A stretch of DNA of 64,000 bases from CAVVXN01 sp963772585 (GTDB taxonomy: Bacteria > Planctomycetota > PLA2 > JAEUHO01): assembly GCA_963772585.1 (NCBI GenBank), contig CAVYXV010000013.1, forward strand, positions 124,001-188,000. Reading direction: 5' to 3'. Under the pieces are notes generated by a model. It searched no databases. It was given only the letters and a program-made list of their open reading frames with translations, and was not told where the DNA came from. Each line of letters starts with the position of its first letter. Position 1 is the first letter of the stretch. Of the stretch, positions 19,041 to 26,880 are shown piece by piece. The translations under genes were made by a program, and so were the position numbers.

Positions 19041-19409
19041 GAGCGACCGAAATGGCGGTCCCGAAGCATCTCGCCCGCATGCGCCTGATCTCCGGGCTTC
19101 GAGACGGCAACCGTCTGACTGCTACGGAGTTGTGTCGTCGTCGGCAACTGCGGACCGCGTAACAGCGCGTCACCGGCCGGCACCCGACAGTCCGCTCCGT
19201 CGCCTCGTGGAGTGGGCAATCTGGTGGACATGGCCTCCGCGGACCACGCCGTCGGAACCACATGCTCCGCTCTCCCCGCTACTTCGCGGTCATCGCCGCA
19301 TCGTACACAGGGCGACCTTTGGGCCCTTGCGACATGCCAGTGCCGTGTCCTGTTGGGGATCCAGGGCCAGGGTGCGAGAGAGTTACGGCAGTCAGTAGCT
19401 CGTGGACGC
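19041..19409. other. Island sequence without a recognisable gene
   Basis: 369 bases between the left tRNA fragment and the next gene. Several short frames are open on both strands but none has a credible start site, protein-like composition or family match. Confidence 0.45.
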
Positions 19410-19883
19410 CTACTGTGATCGCCAGCGGTACTCCACCCCACAGGCCCGGGCGAATCCCGCGACCCGCTCCTCGGAGATCGACGACGACACGCTGATGGGG
19501 TCGCCGGGCAGGTCGTACCACTCCACGATGGCCCCGGCGGATGTGAAGACGGCGCAGTGGATCCCTAGCTCAGGGGACGCGTGCCGCGAAGCCAGCTCGG
19601 CCAGGTGATGCAGGACCTCCGGCGAGAGGCCGAAGCATGGCTCCCCGCGGAACTCGTTCGGCAGGGGGACCGAGTCGGGCCGGTGGCCACGGTTGCGAAT
19701 GAAGTCGCGCCCCTCCTGGCTCCAGGCTGCCTCCGCCAGGCACAGCGTCGCACCTTCGGGGACAAGACGCCCGAGGTTGGCGAAGAAGACCTCCAGGTCC
19801 TTCACGGGGTCGAGTTGCCAGCCTGGACCTTCGTGCATGTATGGCGTCGGTACGCCCTGGGGTGATCGCGGAAAGAGGCTCAT
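19410..19883 (-). CDS. Hypothetical protein of the island, 157 residues
   Basis: The frame from ATG at 19883 has balanced protein composition (PVKDLEVFFANLGRLVPEGA, GEPCFGLSPEVLHHLAELAS) and ends AGFARACGVEYRWRSQ. It is soluble, with no membrane segment, and looks like mixed alpha/beta. A start 11 codons earlier (19916) is possible; neither has a strong Shine-Dalgarno. No family is recognised. It lies near the left end of the tRNA-Ser island and is probably cargo of the element. Confidence 0.5.
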   Translation of the reverse strand: MSLFPRSPQGVPTPYMHEGPGWQLDPVKDLEVFFANLGRLVPEGATLCLAEAAWSQEGRDFIRNRGHRPDSVPLPNEFRGEPCFGLSPEVLHHLAELASRHASPELGIHCAVFTSAGAIVEWYDLPGDPISVSSSISEERVAGFARACGVEYRWRSQ

Positions 19884-20541
19884 GCTCACGACAGGGTCTC
19901 GGACCGTCGGGCGCATGGCAAGGAAGCGCCCATGGTCGACGCCTCGCGATCCCGTTTGCCCGGCTCGGTGCGAGCGAAAACGCGCCCATTAGGGGCCGTT
20001 CTGGTGTTCACCGGATGGAGACCACTTCTCTTGGATCCGGGCAAGGAACGGACGTCGTTTCACGCCCACCCCCATCATTCTAGGTGGTGAGCCCACACGA
20101 CGACGCTCCGTCGGCATGGTGAACAACGGGCCGCAGCACTCGACCTGCAAGTGACCTACATAGCTCGGACGTGGTCCATCAACGCTTCGGTGCGGCCGAC
20201 GAGCACCTGGCGAGGCACCACGCGCTCAGCGCCCTTGGGGCCTGCGATGTCGATCTCCGTGTCCTTCCAGGCCTCATAGCCCGTGTGGCGGCCATGTCGC
20301 TCGTGCCAGACCGTCCATATGAGCAGGTCGTGCCACTGGTCAGTCAGTTGCGTCCCTACGTGCTCGTGCGTCGGCAACCGAGACGCTCGAGAGGATGCTG
20401 GACCTGGACAAGGAGGACGAGGCCGACGCCGTCCACGACGAGGAGGTCCAGCACGGAACCGAGTAGTGGGCATCTCGGTGGGCATGGCGATCCTCGCCGT
20501 CCCGGACGAGCGCCAGCCCAATCCTCTCAGGGCGGAGGAAA
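19884..20541. other. Degenerate island DNA with gene scraps
   Basis: 658 bases without an intact gene. Two stretches look like gene ends: a plus-strand tail at about 20385-20466 reading LERMLDLDKEDEADA and stopping at TAG, and a minus-strand tail at about 20156-20370 (WHDLLIWTVWHERHGRH ... MDHVRAM). Neither has a start or a recognisable domain. They fit decayed ends of former element genes. Confidence 0.35.
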
Positions 20542-20585
20542 TGGCGGAGGGAGCGAGATTCGAACTCGCGGTACGGCGGAACCGC
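20542..20585 (-). pseudogene. Second tRNA-Ser 3' fragment (variable arm to CCA)
   Basis: The minus strand ends in TCCCTCC-G-CCA (CCA at 20542-20544), the same acceptor strand as the other two copies, preceded by a full T arm GCGAG/CTCGC around TTCGAAT and part of a long variable arm. It stops before the anticodon arm, where the integrase remnant begins. The acceptor strand is identical to the intact tRNA-Ser but the T-arm stem is different, so it came from a different tRNA-Ser or element copy. Confidence 0.65.
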
Positions 20586-20797
20586 GTGCCGTGGAAGTCG
20601 CCGAACACCTCGGCCAGCACCTCGTCGAGGTCCACGCCGCTCTTGAGCAGCGCCTCGGCGGCGGCGAGCTTCTTCCTGGCGGCGGCCTTGGTCGGCCCCG
20701 CCGACCGCTTGATGCGGCGACCGCCCTACTTGAAGGTCACGTAGAAGCCCGGCCGGGGCGGGCGCTGGATGATGGAACCGAACGGGCGACGCTTCAT
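20586..20797 (-). pseudogene. Tyrosine recombinase (integrase) N-terminal remnant with in-frame TAG
   Basis: ATG at 20797, with AGGAG 7 bases upstream and lying inside the last codons of fic, starts MKRRPFGSIIQRPPRPGFYV, then VTFK-stop-GGRRIKRSAGPTKAAAR, then KKLAAAEALLKSGVDLDEV. This is the N-terminal DNA-binding beta-sheet and following helix of phage-type integrases (GSI ... RYK .. GKR ... TKKEA pattern). The TAG after TFK most simply replaces a TAC. After about 70 codons the sequence runs directly into a tRNA-Ser 3' end, so the catalytic R-H-R-Y domain is gone. It is a dead integrase once co-transcribed with fic. Confidence 0.65.
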
Positions 20798-20800
20798 GGC

Positions 20801-22021
20801 CTACTCCTGACTGCTCTCGGCCGTACCGTCATCCCCCGAGTCGTGCATGAGCTCGAAGATGCCTTGGGCCGCGAAGATCATGTTCCTGGCTTGGCCGGTG
20901 ATCTCCGTGAGCACCCCGGCCTCTTGCAGCTTCCGCACGTTTGCGTTCGCGGCCGCAGGCGTCACATCGAGCAACTTGGCGGCTTCGCCAAACGTGATGG
21001 AGGGACGGTGGAACAGCTCGTCGATGAGCTTGACCAGTAGGGCGGACGACCTCGCGGACTGGACCTTGCTCACGTACTCCTGGCGCAAGGCCAGCAGTCT
21101 CTTGGCTCGGGTCGCGCCGTCCACTGCCGAGGCCCGGACGGCATCCAGGAAGAACTCGATCCACTCAAGCCACGCCCCCTCCTTGCTCACCTTGAGCAGC
21201 AGGTCCATGTAGCGCCGCTTGTGCTGTTCCAAGTAGCCGCTGACGAACAGGAGTGGCGTGGCGAGCCGCCCGTGTTGACTGAGGATGAGAGGGACCATCA
21301 GGCGGCCGATGCGACCGCTCCCGTCCCGGAAGGGGTGGAGGGTCTCGAACTGGTAGTGCACGAGCGCGAGGTCGATCAGCAGCGGCAGCGACTCGTCGGT
21401 CTGCGGCCGATGCATGTACTTCTCCAGGTCGTCCAGCCCCTGCTCCATCTCCGCCACGGGAGGAGGAACGAAACGGGCCTTCTGGATCGTGTCGCCTTCC
21501 TTGGCGATGTAGTTCTGTCGGTCGCGGAACTGGCCAGGCCGCTCGCGCCCACCGCGCACCCCCTTCATCAGGATCTCGTGCAACTCCCGCATCAGACGCT
21601 TCGACATGGGGAGCGTGTCCAGCCGCGTGAAGCCGTACTCGACTGCTCGAACGTAGTTGAGTACCTCTCGCGCCTCGTCCTCGGCGGCGATGCGCCGCCC
21701 CTTGCCGCCCTCCTTCTCGGGCTCGGCCTCGATCAGCGCCAACTGCCGAGGGGTCGTGTAGGTGCCTTCGATGCGGCTGGAGATGATCGCCTCGCGCCGG
21801 ATCAGCGGGGCCGCGACAAGATGCGGGTTCAGCAGATCGTGCCGGGCCGTCCCCACGAGTTGCCCCAGGGCGTTCTCGGCCTTGGCCAGCGCCCTCATGG
21901 TGGCGACGCTTGACCATGCCCCTTCCTGCGGCGGAAGGGGATTCGGCACGTAGGCGTCAACGCCGCCCTCCGTCGGGACGAGCCGACCCGGGCTCTGGGA
22001 GCCGAAGTCCTCGATGCGCAT
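20801..22021 (-). CDS. fic: Fic/DOC family AMP-transferase (class II) with C-terminal winged helix
   Basis: A 406-residue Fic protein. Fic enzymes transfer AMP (or other nucleotide parts) to target hydroxyl groups. The Fic_N part comes first; the inhibitory helix motif SSRIEGT at 81-87 has the E85 that blocks ATP in class II proteins, so it is self-inhibited. The active site is HPFRDGSGRIGR at 229-240, with catalytic H229; the usual Asn of GNGR is Ser235. The C-terminus (about 330-385) is a winged helix (ITFGEAAKLLDVTPAAANAN) that may bind DNA. ATG at 22021 follows AAGGAGG at 4 bases. The integrase remnant begins 3 bases after its stop. It is probably cargo or a regulator of the element. Confidence 0.92.
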   Translation of the reverse strand: MRIEDFGSQSPGRLVPTEGGVDAYVPNPLPPQEGAWSSVATMRALAKAENALGQLVGTARHDLLNPHLVAAPLIRREAIISSRIEGTYTTPRQLALIEAEPEKEGGKGRRIAAEDEAREVLNYVRAVEYGFTRLDTLPMSKRLMRELHEILMKGVRGGRERPGQFRDRQNYIAKEGDTIQKARFVPPPVAEMEQGLDDLEKYMHRPQTDESLPLLIDLALVHYQFETLHPFRDGSGRIGRLMVPLILSQHGRLATPLLFVSGYLEQHKRRYMDLLLKVSKEGAWLEWIEFFLDAVRASAVDGATRAKRLLALRQEYVSKVQSARSSALLVKLIDELFHRPSITFGEAAKLLDVTPAAANANVRKLQEAGVLTEITGQARNMIFAAQGIFELMHDSGDDGTAESSQE

Positions 22022-22213
22022 CTGGCCTCCTTATTTTAGGATTCGTCTAATATACTATATTTAGTTGCGGGTAATGCTAGGTTCCTAGCCCTGAGTCATC
22101 TGAGGTTTAGCTTTTTGGCTCCAACCTAAAATTACGGGCTGGGAAGCCTAGCTGCCTAAATCACCGCCCTCCCTATTTTAGGATGGGCTTGCAACACCAA
22201 ATTACTGGCCCCG
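22022..22213. promoter_or_regulatory. AT-rich control region upstream of fic
   Basis: About 190 bases far richer in A and T than anything else in the window. On the minus strand it reads into fic past TATAGTATATTAGACG and a Shine-Dalgarno. TATTTTAGGAT occurs twice (22030-22040, 22173-22183), and an inverted copy of its core occurs in between as AACCTAAAATT. Such spaced repeats are typical of operators, here perhaps for the winged-helix end of Fic itself. It may alternatively be a replication origin of the element. Confidence 0.55.
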
Positions 22214-22537
22214 TCACCGCCCCACGTTGACCTGACCGGGCCCCTGAATGTTGACCGTCACCGAGAACCGGCGCAGGTCCCGCAGCGCCCGCAGGCTGCG
22301 GCAGAAGATCCGGTTCCAGCGGTCGGCCATTGCCATCGCCTGGTCTGTCGATGCCGCCAGCGTCATGCGCGGGGCCACACGGCGACCTTGCTCCCGGCTC
22401 GCTCGGCCGGACTCGTTCCACTGGCAGGCGCGGCTCGTGACGGCCTGCTGCAGCCAGCGCTTCTCCTCGGTGCTCGCCAGCGTCTTGGGTAACGAATCCG
22501 GGGTTTCGTGTCGCACGCGCCCAAGGTACGGCGGCAA
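22214..22537 (-). CDS. Small element protein ending in a NVNIG-type tail
   Basis: A 107-residue soluble protein opening with MPPYLGRVRHETPDSL, with a helical middle (ASTEEKRWLQQAVTSRACQW, MADRWNRIFCRSLRALRDLR) and the tail VTVNIQGPGQVNVGR. That ending (R-DLRR ... V-I ... G-QVNVG) resembles small proteins often found in plasmids and integrated elements, but their function is not known to me. The start is a TTG at 22537 without a clear Shine-Dalgarno, so the true start may differ. It lies just downstream of the frameshifted gene on the same strand, suggesting one operon. Confidence 0.55.
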   Translation of the reverse strand: MPPYLGRVRHETPDSLPKTLASTEEKRWLQQAVTSRACQWNESGRASREQGRRVAPRMTLAASTDQAMAMADRWNRIFCRSLRALRDLRRFSVTVNIQGPGQVNVGR

Positions 22538-22553
22538 AGGGACCCGGAGCAGA

Positions 22554-23503
22554 TCACAGCCCTGCCTCGCGGTCCGCGTCCTCGCGGCTCATCCCGGCCT
22601 CGAACTCGAAGATGGCCGCACGCTCTTCACGCTCAATATCGGACTCGCCCCGCGGATCGTCGTCCACGTCGTCCGCGTCGTCCAACAGGCCATTGCGTGC
22701 GCACCTACCGTGGACGGCGGCGGCGTCCTCGTGGTCGGCGTCCCGTCCGCTCGCGTCCGTGCACGAGGCCGCATGGGCACCCGTCGCGGACGCAGTGGAC
22801 GGCGCGGACGGCGTATCCGGCCGCCAGTCCGAGGAACGCTCGATGCTGATCGACCTTGCCCCCGAATGGACCCAGCCGATCTCGATGCCGACCTGCCGCA
22901 GTGGCGGCACGAGACGCTTGAGGCGGTTCGAGAGCGCACTCGGGCTCTTGGGCCACGGGCCTCCACCATCTTCGCGATGCGCCGGTACTCGGACGCGAGC
23001 ACGCGAGGCTCGTTGCGATCCACGCGCTCGAACACACGCAATGCGCCAGCGCGGAAGCCAGGTACGGCGACCATGTCGCGGAGCGGCTGGCTCACCTCTC
23101 GGTGCCAAGCGAGATACTGCGCGTCCGCATAGCGGAGAACCTCTCGCACCGGTGTACTGCATACGGGCGCAAACCCCGCCGCAAGCATCGCGTCCGGGCG
23201 CACCAGCAGTGCGAGGCCCAGGGCCGACAGCCGCGCAGCTTCGACCTCGCGGATAGTCAGGTGCGCCCGGATGTCGGTCGCGAGCCTGGACACGGCGTAT
23301 CCGGCAAGATCGCGGACGGTCACGTCGTCGTCGGAGCCGCGAGCCTCGCTCTGCAACTGCGCCGCGAGAGTGAACGCCTTCGCGACGCGCTCCCGGTCCT
23401 CGGGTCGCATCAGCACCCGACCCGACATCATTGCCATCACGTTGGCCAGGGTCTCCTCGGAGGGCTCGGCCTGGGGTCCCTCCGGCCGCCTATCCTTCAC
23501 CAT
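22554..23503 (-). pseudogene. Replication-like element gene with a frameshift near 22960
   Basis: ATG at 23503 follows AGGAG by 8 bases. The first frame (MVKDRRPEGPQAEPSEET ... EPRVLASEYRRIAKMVEARG) runs to about 22960. There the natural continuation shifts frame: PWPKSPSALSNRLKRLVPPL, then RQVGIEIGWVHSGARSISIE, ending at 22554 with EAGMSREDADREAGL. The sentence-like ALSNRLKRL ... GIE stretch is the winged-helix end typical of phage/plasmid primase-helicase proteins. In the first frame downstream sequence becomes arginine- and proline-rich nonsense. The two halves together would be about 316 residues; one base change would restore them. Confidence 0.5.
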
Positions 23504-23649
23504 GTCAGTTACTCCTGCGGGCCGCGCCAACTCCACGCCAATGGAGCGCGGCCCGCTTTCATTGTGGCTGGCGCACACGACATCGGCGCTGCCCCCTCGA
23601 GCACGCCGTCTTATCCTCGCGGTGCATGCGAAGTTGAGCCGGTGAGACG

Positions 23650-24225
23650 ATGACCGAGGCAGATGACCGCGCACGGACGGCCAAGCAACACCTTGTGGGC
23701 GGGAAGGACCCCGCGCTAGTCGCCAAGCTCCTTGCCGAGGAGGGTGCCGACGCGCTGCAGACCACTAAGGCGCTGCGGGCCTGTGGACTCTCGCTGACCG
23801 AGGCCAAGGCGGCGATTGACGGTAGCGGCTGCTGGCCCGAGCGGGCGGAGTTCGAGGCGCAACTCTTCGACATGATGATGTGTGGGTTGGCGCTAGAGGA
23901 GATGATGGGGTTCCTGGCGCAGCACGACTACGCGGGGATGGTCGCGCACTGCTTCAGGTCGCGCCTGACTGCTGCGGATATCGAGAGCGCCGTGCACGAC
24001 TACGGCCGGACGATCATTGAGCCTCCCGACGAAGCCTACGACTACGCAGATACGATTGCCATCGAGGCGGCCGACGATTCGACATACTCGGTCAACATGC
24101 CGGTGTGGACAGCGGAGGAGGGGCGCTCCGATCTCACGTTGCAGTTGACGGTCGGTTGGCGGCAAGCGACGCCCGACAAGCCCTACACGATCCACATCGA
24201 CCTAGACGATCTGCACGTCCTGTAA
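23650..24225 (+). CDS. DUF7668-like protein of the island
   Basis: A 191-residue soluble protein. Its C-terminal half (DIESAVHDYGRTIIEPPDEA, then WTAEEGRSDLTLQLTVGW, then DLDDLHVL) resembles the DUF7668 family, small proteins often linked to polymorphic-toxin immunity clusters. The first half is helical (ALVAKLLAEEGADALQTTKA) and rich in charged residues. A weak GGTGAG precedes the ATG. No toxin gene is recognised next to it, though the gene at 24314 downstream on the same strand is of unknown nature. Family call rests on memory of the EEGRSDLTL motif and is tentative. Confidence 0.5.
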   Translation: MTEADDRARTAKQHLVGGKDPALVAKLLAEEGADALQTTKALRACGLSLTEAKAAIDGSGCWPERAEFEAQLFDMMMCGLALEEMMGFLAQHDYAGMVAHCFRSRLTAADIESAVHDYGRTIIEPPDEAYDYADTIAIEAADDSTYSVNMPVWTAEEGRSDLTLQLTVGWRQATPDKPYTIHIDLDDLHVL

Positions 24226-24313
24226 GCTGCCGGGCGGGTGTTCGGCGGCCCACGCCATGCCGGGGTTGAGCATCCCTCCATGATGGCCCACCAGCAGGAG
24301 CTACGCTATCTCC

Positions 24314-25024
24314 ATGGGACACACCGCGACATGGGTCAGGTTCGGGCCAGCGGTCACCGCACATCCCGGCAGAACACTTGCGGCATACCTGGGGCACCAA
24401 GGCTCTATCGCGGCTTTCCGCTCCGGCTCTGTGACCTTCCCTACGCCCGCAGACTTCATGGCTGACCCGGACTTCGATCCGAACCCTCACAACCTGGACC
24501 TGCCCGAGGACTCGCTGGCAACGACCCTCCTCGTGCAGAGCCTCGCGATCTGGGGGCCTGACGCGATCATGCGCACCGCGCTCGCCTGCGCCAGGGTGCA
24601 AGTCCAGCATCAACCCGAGTGTCGCCAGGATCTTGTCACCCCGAGAGATGACGCCCTACGTGCGGTTGAGGCACTCATGGACTCGCCGCCGAAGGAGAGG
24701 AACTACGCCGCGGTGAGGCGTGCCGCGGACCTCTGCACGAGCCTGTACAGTCCCTACGAGGAAGAACCTGACGCGCCTGATGGTGAGGTCATCTGCCATC
24801 AGCTCGGCGCACCCTGGTTCGCAGCCGAAACCGCCGCCCAGGAGTTCGAGATTCAGCCCTACGACGGACCAGGACCTCGCGAGGGCTGTCCGACGTGGTG
24901 CAGGCGCAACACCGTTTGGACAGACCGAGCTGCGGACGTTGCGGCGCACTGGGCCTCTCACTCCACGGTCCGTGAGCAGATCCGACGGGCCCTCGTTGAG
25001 TGGGCCATGTCAGGTCAGGAGTAG
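24314..25024 (+). CDS. Hypothetical protein of the island, 236 residues
   Basis: The frame opens MGHTATWVRFGPAVTAHPGR and is protein-like throughout (NPHNLDLPEDSLATTLLVQS, EVICHQLGAPWFAAETAAQE), ending REQIRRALVEWAMSGQE. No membrane segment, signal peptide or known motif is visible. Seven Cys are present, two in a CPTWC pair near residue 192. The ATG lacks a good Shine-Dalgarno, so the start could be shifted. It lies 88 bases after the DUF7668-like gene on the same strand and 180 bases before the intact tRNA-Ser, so it may be co-transcribed with the former. Confidence 0.5.
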   Translation: MGHTATWVRFGPAVTAHPGRTLAAYLGHQGSIAAFRSGSVTFPTPADFMADPDFDPNPHNLDLPEDSLATTLLVQSLAIWGPDAIMRTALACARVQVQHQPECRQDLVTPRDDALRAVEALMDSPPKERNYAAVRRAADLCTSLYSPYEEEPDAPDGEVICHQLGAPWFAAETAAQEFEIQPYDGPGPREGCPTWCRRNTVWTDRAADVAAHWASHSTVREQIRRALVEWAMSGQE

Positions 25025-25204
25025 GGCCGTGCCCGACGGGAACAAGCCGCGTCACGGGTGAAGTCGAGTGCGGAGCACCAGGGGGTACTCCAGGGGGTGC
25101 GAACGAGCGCAATCGGGGGTCACCGGCGGTCAGCGAGGGTCACCTACACCGCTCACGCGATTCTGCGGATTTCGCGGTCGGATCGGCGCGTAGCAGCGGG
25201 AATG

Positions 25205-25294
25205 TGGCGGAGGGAGAGGGATTCGAACTCCCGGTAGGTGTGACCCTACGCCGGTTTTCAAAACCGGTGCCTTCGACCACTCGGCCATCCCTCC
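25205..25294 (-). tRNA. tRNA-Ser (anticodon TGA)
   Basis: The complete 90-base cloverleaf is visible: acceptor GGAGGGA/TCCCTCC with discriminator G and encoded CCA; D arm with GGCCGAGTGGTCGAAGGC; anticodon stem CCGGT/ACCGG and loop TTTGAAA with anticodon TGA, decoding UCA; long variable arm (GTAGG...CCTAC) as in class II serine tRNAs; T arm CGGGA...TTCGAATC. It serves as the integration target of the surrounding island; its 3' half may be element-derived. Confidence 0.95.
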
Positions 25295-25416
25295 GCGTGG
25301 GCGGATTGTGGGCATCTTAGCGCATCTGAGCACCCCCACCGTGAACCGGCAAACCGGTGCCGCGTCTAAGATCCTGAGCCCGACCCCGCATCCGGCGGGA
25401 TGAGCCTGGAGGTGTT

Positions 25417-26220
25417 GTGCCCAACCCGCGCATGCTTGCCCTCATCGCCACGCTCATCGTGGGCGCGTGCGCCTGCCCGAGGCCATCCCGCCCCAGGTGT
25501 CCGCAGTACGCACGCCCTGTGCCTAACACGATTGCGGCTGCCGAGCATCACCAGTCTCCCGCCTTGACAGTCAACACACCCGTGGCCGACGCCAATCCTG
25601 GTCAACCTGGAACGGCCTCCGTGCTCTTGACCGTCCGCCTGCCTGTACGGGCGGGGCAGTTCGACCCGATTCGCGTGCGCTGGTCAACGCATGCACCGGG
25701 AAGTGGAGCGCGCAAGACTGCCGCTGCGGGCGTCAAGACGGTTCGCCTGAGGGGCCTTCCCGCAGGCCGCGTCTGGGTAGAGGTGGCGGTACCGAAGGGG
25801 CCGGACGACGCCTACGCTGCGGCAGCATGGCTGGAACTTGAGGCGGACCAGCGCACCGACATCGCGTTCGACTTCGATCGCGGACACTCTGTCACGGGCC
25901 ACCTCATCGACAAGCATGGACGTCCTGTCGTCAACCGCAGGATCTCGTTCAGCGAGCCCACTGAACCTCCGCTCGACATGATGTTTGCCGAGACACGAAC
26001 CGACTCCCGTGGGTACTTCCGGATCGATGGCCTACCTCGGCGTCACGGCACCCTGGCGATCTTCATCCCCCAACATCCCGAGGGCAGCCACTCCCAGGCG
26101 GTGGCATTCCAGTACCAAGCGGTCGAAAACGTCACTCCCGGCGGCCCCCTACAGGAGATCGTCGTCCGAGAGTTCGACCCCGAGGGCCTCACGCAGATCG
26201 GAATCGGTGGAGGTGGATAG
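25417..26220 (+). CDS. Probable lipoprotein with carboxypeptidase-regulatory-like beta domain
   Basis: A 267-residue protein from GTG at 25417 (GGAGG 4 bases before). The start MPNPRMLALIATLIVGACAC holds a lipobox-like GAC, so it is likely exported and lipid-anchored. Residues about 60-260 are beta-rich: ASVLLTVRLPVRAGQFDP, then a repeat of Ig/CarboxypepD-regulatory type (HSVTGHLIDKHGRPVVNRRI, TDSRGYFRIDGLPRR), ending with GIGGGG. Such domains bind peptides or sugars. It lies between the intact tRNA-Ser and the duplicated tRNA 5' half and is the only gene of that 1.2 kb unit, which contains no integrase. Confidence 0.6.
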   Translation: MPNPRMLALIATLIVGACACPRPSRPRCPQYARPVPNTIAAAEHHQSPALTVNTPVADANPGQPGTASVLLTVRLPVRAGQFDPIRVRWSTHAPGSGARKTAAAGVKTVRLRGLPAGRVWVEVAVPKGPDDAYAAAAWLELEADQRTDIAFDFDRGHSVTGHLIDKHGRPVVNRRISFSEPTEPPLDMMFAETRTDSRGYFRIDGLPRRHGTLAIFIPQHPEGSHSQAVAFQYQAVENVTPGGPLQEIVVREFDPEGLTQIGIGGGG

Positions 26221-26497
26221 CGCGCCTCCCTCCCACGGACAGGACATGCTCACCGTGTAGGGGCCGCGTCGGACAGCGACGGCCCCGTCCCCCGCTTCGT
26301 GCGTTCCGGTGGAGTGCGTCCGGAACGCCACACCCAATGCGACCTTCCCGAGAAGTCACCCCCCGTCGCCCGCAGAGCCCAGAATTCTCAGCACGGTTTG
26401 CAGCGGAGGCCCGGAAACGGGCTTGTTTTCAGCGGATTCGGACATCGGGAAGCGCCAAATTCGGGCAGATCGCGACTGGTTTGAGCCTCGCGCCCAA
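26221..26497. other. Intergenic end of the 1.2 kb unit
   Basis: 277 bases between the lipoprotein-like gene and the duplicated tRNA 5' half. No credible gene or tRNA. Contains CTCAGCACGGTTTGCAGCGG and similar unremarkable sequence. Confidence 0.4.
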
Positions 26498-26550
26498 TTT
26501 CAAAACCGGTGCCTTCGACCACTCGGCCATCCCTCCGCGCGGGCGGATTG
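26498..26550. repeat. Duplicated tRNA-Ser 5' half and flank (direct repeat of 25256-25308)
   Basis: 53 bases match 25256-25308 at 52 positions (t at 25298 is c at 26540). The copy includes the anticodon core TTTCAAAACC, the D arm, the 5' acceptor strand and the sequence just before the tRNA (GGGCGGATTG), so it includes the tRNA promoter-side flank. The spacing between copies is 1,242 bases. Similarity continues weakly beyond the repeat (GGCATC.TAGCG). Confidence 0.9.
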
Positions 26551-26880
26551 CTCGGCATCGTAGCGGCGGGGTCCGGATTGGGGCCGTCGGCTTCCCGTGG
26601 GGGCCCGTTCTGTGGAGCCTCGGGGGATGGTGTCGGGGTTCGGGTGGACCGGAGCTGCGAAGAACCTCGGGGATGGCCGGCCGGCCATGACGGCGGCCGC
26701 CCGTACTGGTGCTCGCCCGTACCGACGGTCGCCCGGTTGTCGGCGCGGGGCCGCCGAGGCGCCGCCCGGGCGGGGCGCGGTGGCGCGGGCGGGGGGGGAC
26801 CGTGGGCCCGACGGGGGGCCGGGTGGTGCGGGCATACTGGTTGCTAGCGATTGCCGACCCGGCTCCCCAGGAGATGCGCG
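26551..26880. other. G-rich leader before the GAF gene
   Basis: 330 bases with no gene. From about 26750 the plus strand is extremely G-rich (runs GGGGCC, GGGGGGGG, GGGGGGCC), which could form G-quadruplexes or other stable structures. It leads directly to the AGGAG and ATG of the GAF-domain gene and must hold its promoter. Confidence 0.4.

Larger units (their letters stand above)
18976..26550. mobile_element. tRNA-Ser genomic island of nested, decayed integrative elements
   Basis: The left boundary is a tRNA-Ser 3' half ending in the anticodon arm (18976-19040). An intact tRNA-Ser lies at 25205-25294. The right boundary is a repeat of the tRNA 5' half plus its flank (26498-26550). All three share TTTCAAAACC, the anticodon loop core, so the junctions agree with site-specific integration at the anticodon loop. 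Inside are a dead tyrosine recombinase, a Fic gene, a frameshifted replication-like gene, an AT-rich control region and unfamiliar genes with lower GC than the flanks. A third tRNA 3' fragment at 20542 implies more than one integration. Exact boundaries of individual elements are inference. Confidence 0.75.

Noticed and set aside
20586..20797. Pyrrolysine or readthrough reading of the integrase TAG
   Set aside because: No pyl genes are visible, and the gene is also truncated by a tRNA fragment; simple decay explains both.
24720..25061. Plus-strand frame overlapping the end of the 24314 gene
   Set aside because: A shifted shadow of that gene without a start site or plausible composition.
26750..26840. 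G-rich stretch as a functional G-quadruplex
   Set aside because: Possible physically, but G-runs are common here by composition alone, so no functional claim is made beyond noting it.
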